Below the pieces are notes generated by a model. It worked only from the letters and a program-made list of their open reading frames with translations, had not been told where the DNA came from and did no database searches. A stretch of DNA of 16,574 nt from Oscillospiraceae bacterium. Lineage in GTDB: Bacteria; Bacillota; Clostridia; Oscillospirales; Oscillospiraceae. Shown here piece by piece: positions 15,073 to 16,574 of this stretch. The position numbers were made by a program, and so were the translations under genes. Location of the stretch: NCBI GenBank assembly GCA_017405545.1, contig JAFRAF010000271.1, forward strand, positions 1-16,574, read 5' to 3'. Every line of letters starts with the position of its first letter. Position 1 is the first letter of the stretch.

Positions 15073-16574
15073 ATGCCTTCCATTATCTACTACGCTATAA
15101 TCAACTTTGTAATACTGGTGGCTATTATCTGGCTCTTGTTCGGCAAGATGATAAAGAAAGCCTTTTCAAAGAGAGATCAGGAACTGTGCAGGTCACTGGA
15201 TGAGGCCGAGGATGGCAGGCAGACTGAGAGGTCACGAGACATGGTGATAGAAGCCGACAACAGGCAAAACGAGGCGGAAAAGGAAGAATTGAGATCCCGT
15301 ACCGACGAGAATCTCGGTATGCGCAAGTCCGTAATAGACCGGGATCTGCAGTCGGAGCTGGAGGCCAGGGAGAAGGATATGGAGGCGGAGCTGCCCAACT
15401 ACCGCCTCGGCATGCTGCGTCATGTGGAGAAGGACACTCTTCGCAGAGTGGCCGCCAATGCCGCCGCCATGTTTACCCAGGAGCCACTTGCATCCAGGCT
15501 GAACGGATTTGAAGAGCTCTGCGCAAAGCGCATAGCCGCGACGATAAGGCCCTGGCCCGGCAACTCCGTGTACCTTCTGGATCACGATACCCTGCCGGTT
15601 ACCATAAGCTCCGCAAAGGCTCTCTCTCAGGAGAGCGTGGACCTGCTCGAAAGGGCGGCCAGAGCAGCCTTTGCCGATGAGATGCCCTCCGGCACGCTGG
15701 AGCTTGCCGTGGAGGAGGACGACAAGCTAATAAGGGGTGTGAAGGTGCGCATATGCGACACCGTCTACGACGGCAGCATCAGCAATATACTGAGCAACCT
15801 TGCGGAGAGAGTCAAGCTGGATGCCCCGGATACGAAGTCCGGAGCCGAGGAACTCCAGACGGCCATTATCGAGGGCCTGAAAAAGGTGTCCACCGACGTG
15901 GATATCTATCAGCTGGGCCGGGTCATCTCGGTATCCGACGGTATATGCCGCATATCCGGTCTGTCAGATGTTATGTACGGCGAAATGCTGGACTTCATCG
16001 AGACGGGCATTACAGGCATGGTGCTGGACCTGGGCGAGACCTATGTAGGCTGCGTCGTGTTCGGCGCATTTGAGAAGATCGAAGAGGGCGCGGAGGTGCG
16101 CCGCAGCGGTCATATTATAGCCGTACCCGTGGGCGAAGCCATGCTGGGACGCGTGGTCAACGCTCTGGGCGAGCCCATTGACGGCAGAGGCGAGATAAGG
16201 CCCGAGGCCTATCAGCCTATAGAGGCGCCCGCACCCGGCATACTTGACAGGCGGAAAGTGAACGTGCCCCTCAACACCGGCCTTACGGCCATCGACGCCC
16301 TTGTGCCCATAGGACGCGGACAGCGTGAGCTAATCGTGGGCGACCGCCAGACCGGAAAGACCGCCATAGCCATCGACACAATAATCAATCAGCGCAGCGA
16401 ATACCTCAAGGGCGAACCTGTGTATTGCATCTACGTGGCCGTCGGGCAGAAGGGCTCGACGGTGGCCAACATCGTCGAGACCCTGCGCTCCAAGGGGGCA
16501 ATGGACTATACTGTCGTGGTGGCAGCGACGGCGGCGGACCCCGCGGCGCTCCAGTACTATGCGCCGTTCGCAGG
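15073..16574 (+). CDS. atpA: Fused ATP synthase subunit: b-type stalk + delta C-terminal-like domain + alpha (3' truncated by window edge)
   Basis: One frame is open from 15061 to the window end, more than 500 codons, with no stop. Residues 4-26 form a b-like membrane anchor (YYAIINFVILVAIIWLLFGK), followed by a charged coiled coil to about 105 and a helical stretch to about 165. Residues 172-247 match the delta C-terminal domain (VTISSAKALSQ, then LIRGVKVRICDTVYDGS). From about residue 254 the sequence is colinear with E. coli alpha at an offset of 253: LGRVISVSDGICRISGL, then Walker A GDRQTGKT at 423-430 and YVAVGQKGSTVA. The delta N-terminal six-helix domain appears absent, as in the extended b of N-ATPases. 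No in-frame ATG lies between 15682 and 15973, so a separate alpha start is unlikely. Domain calls are firm; assembly is unknown. Confidence 0.9.
   Translation, partial: MPSIIYYAIINFVILVAIIWLLFGKMIKKAFSKRDQELCRSLDEAEDGRQTERSRDMVIEADNRQNEAEKEELRSRTDENLGMRKSVIDRDLQSELEAREKDMEAELPNYRLGMLRHVEKDTLRRVAANAAAMFTQEPLASRLNGFEELCAKRIAATIRPWPGNSVYLLDHDTLPVTISSAKALSQESVDLLERAARAAFADEMPSGTLELAVEEDDKLIRGVKVRICDTVYDGSISNILSNLAERVKLDAPDTKSGAEELQTAIIEGLKKVSTDVDIYQLGRVISVSDGICRISGLSDVMYGEMLDFIETGITGMVLDLGETYVGCVVFGAFEKIEEGAEVRRSGHIIAVPVGEAMLGRVVNALGEPIDGRGEIRPEAYQPIEAPAPGILDRRKVNVPLNTGLTAIDALVPIGRGQRELIVGDRQTGKTAIAIDTIINQRSEYLKGEPVYCIYVAVGQKGSTVANIVETLRSKGAMDYTVVVAATAADPAALQYYAPFA

Noticed and set aside
15739..15900. 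Independent alpha start inside the fusion gene
   Set aside because: No in-frame ATG between 15682 and 15973. The GTG codons in between lack a well-placed strong ribosome site, and the last two would remove the conserved alpha N-terminal helix.

Overview
The window looks like chromosomal DNA of a GC-rich, anaerobic, gut-type Clostridia (Oscillospiraceae-like) bacterium. This is inferred from gene content and sequence style: a clustered de novo purine operon with a one-chain PurL, a PurO-type IMP cyclohydrolase, a Tritrichomonas-like IMP dehydrogenase, frequent ATA and AGA codons despite high GC, some GTG and TTG starts, and strong AGGAGG ribosome sites. All genes lie on the + strand. No tRNA, rRNA, CRISPR array, integrase or insertion sequence was seen.

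Region 1 (1-12531) is the 3' part of a purine operon: purF (5' end outside the window), purM, purN, purO, a stand-alone AICAR transformylase, guaB, purD, purL and a class I/II aminotransferase. These cover steps 1-5 of the pathway (PurF, PurD, PurN, PurL, PurM) and steps 9-10 (AICAR transformylase, PurO), then GuaB sends IMP towards GMP. The steps from AIR to AICAR (PurE, PurC, PurB) are not in the window. Most junctions are tight, with overlaps or gaps of 2-50 bases. Two longer leaders, before purO and before the AICAR transformylase, are rich in potential hairpins. A probable terminator follows the aminotransferase.

Region 2 (12532-16574) is the start of an F-type ATP synthase operon. It has a near-consensus SigA promoter (TTGACT, 17 bases, TATAAT), then atpB (a), atpE (c), an unusually long atpF-like b subunit (347 aa), a 303-base gap holding two 118-base direct repeats, and a reading frame that runs off the window. 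That last frame is the most unusual item. It is one uninterrupted fusion of a membrane-anchored b-type stalk, a delta C-terminal-like domain and a complete alpha N-terminus with Walker A. No separate delta gene lies between b and alpha. The stand-alone b carries three diverged copies of a 31-residue segment that resembles the normal b C-terminus.

Together these features suggest a rebuilt peripheral stalk. An F1 head has three alpha subunits, so fusing a stalk and a delta domain to every alpha conflicts with the usual one-delta, two-b stoichiometry unless there is processing, partial occupancy or a multi-stalk enzyme. The repeats just before the fusion gene can form alternative RNA stems, one of which would cover its ribosome site. 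The fusion, the triple-repeat b subunit and the repeated leader are the best candidates here for something not previously described.
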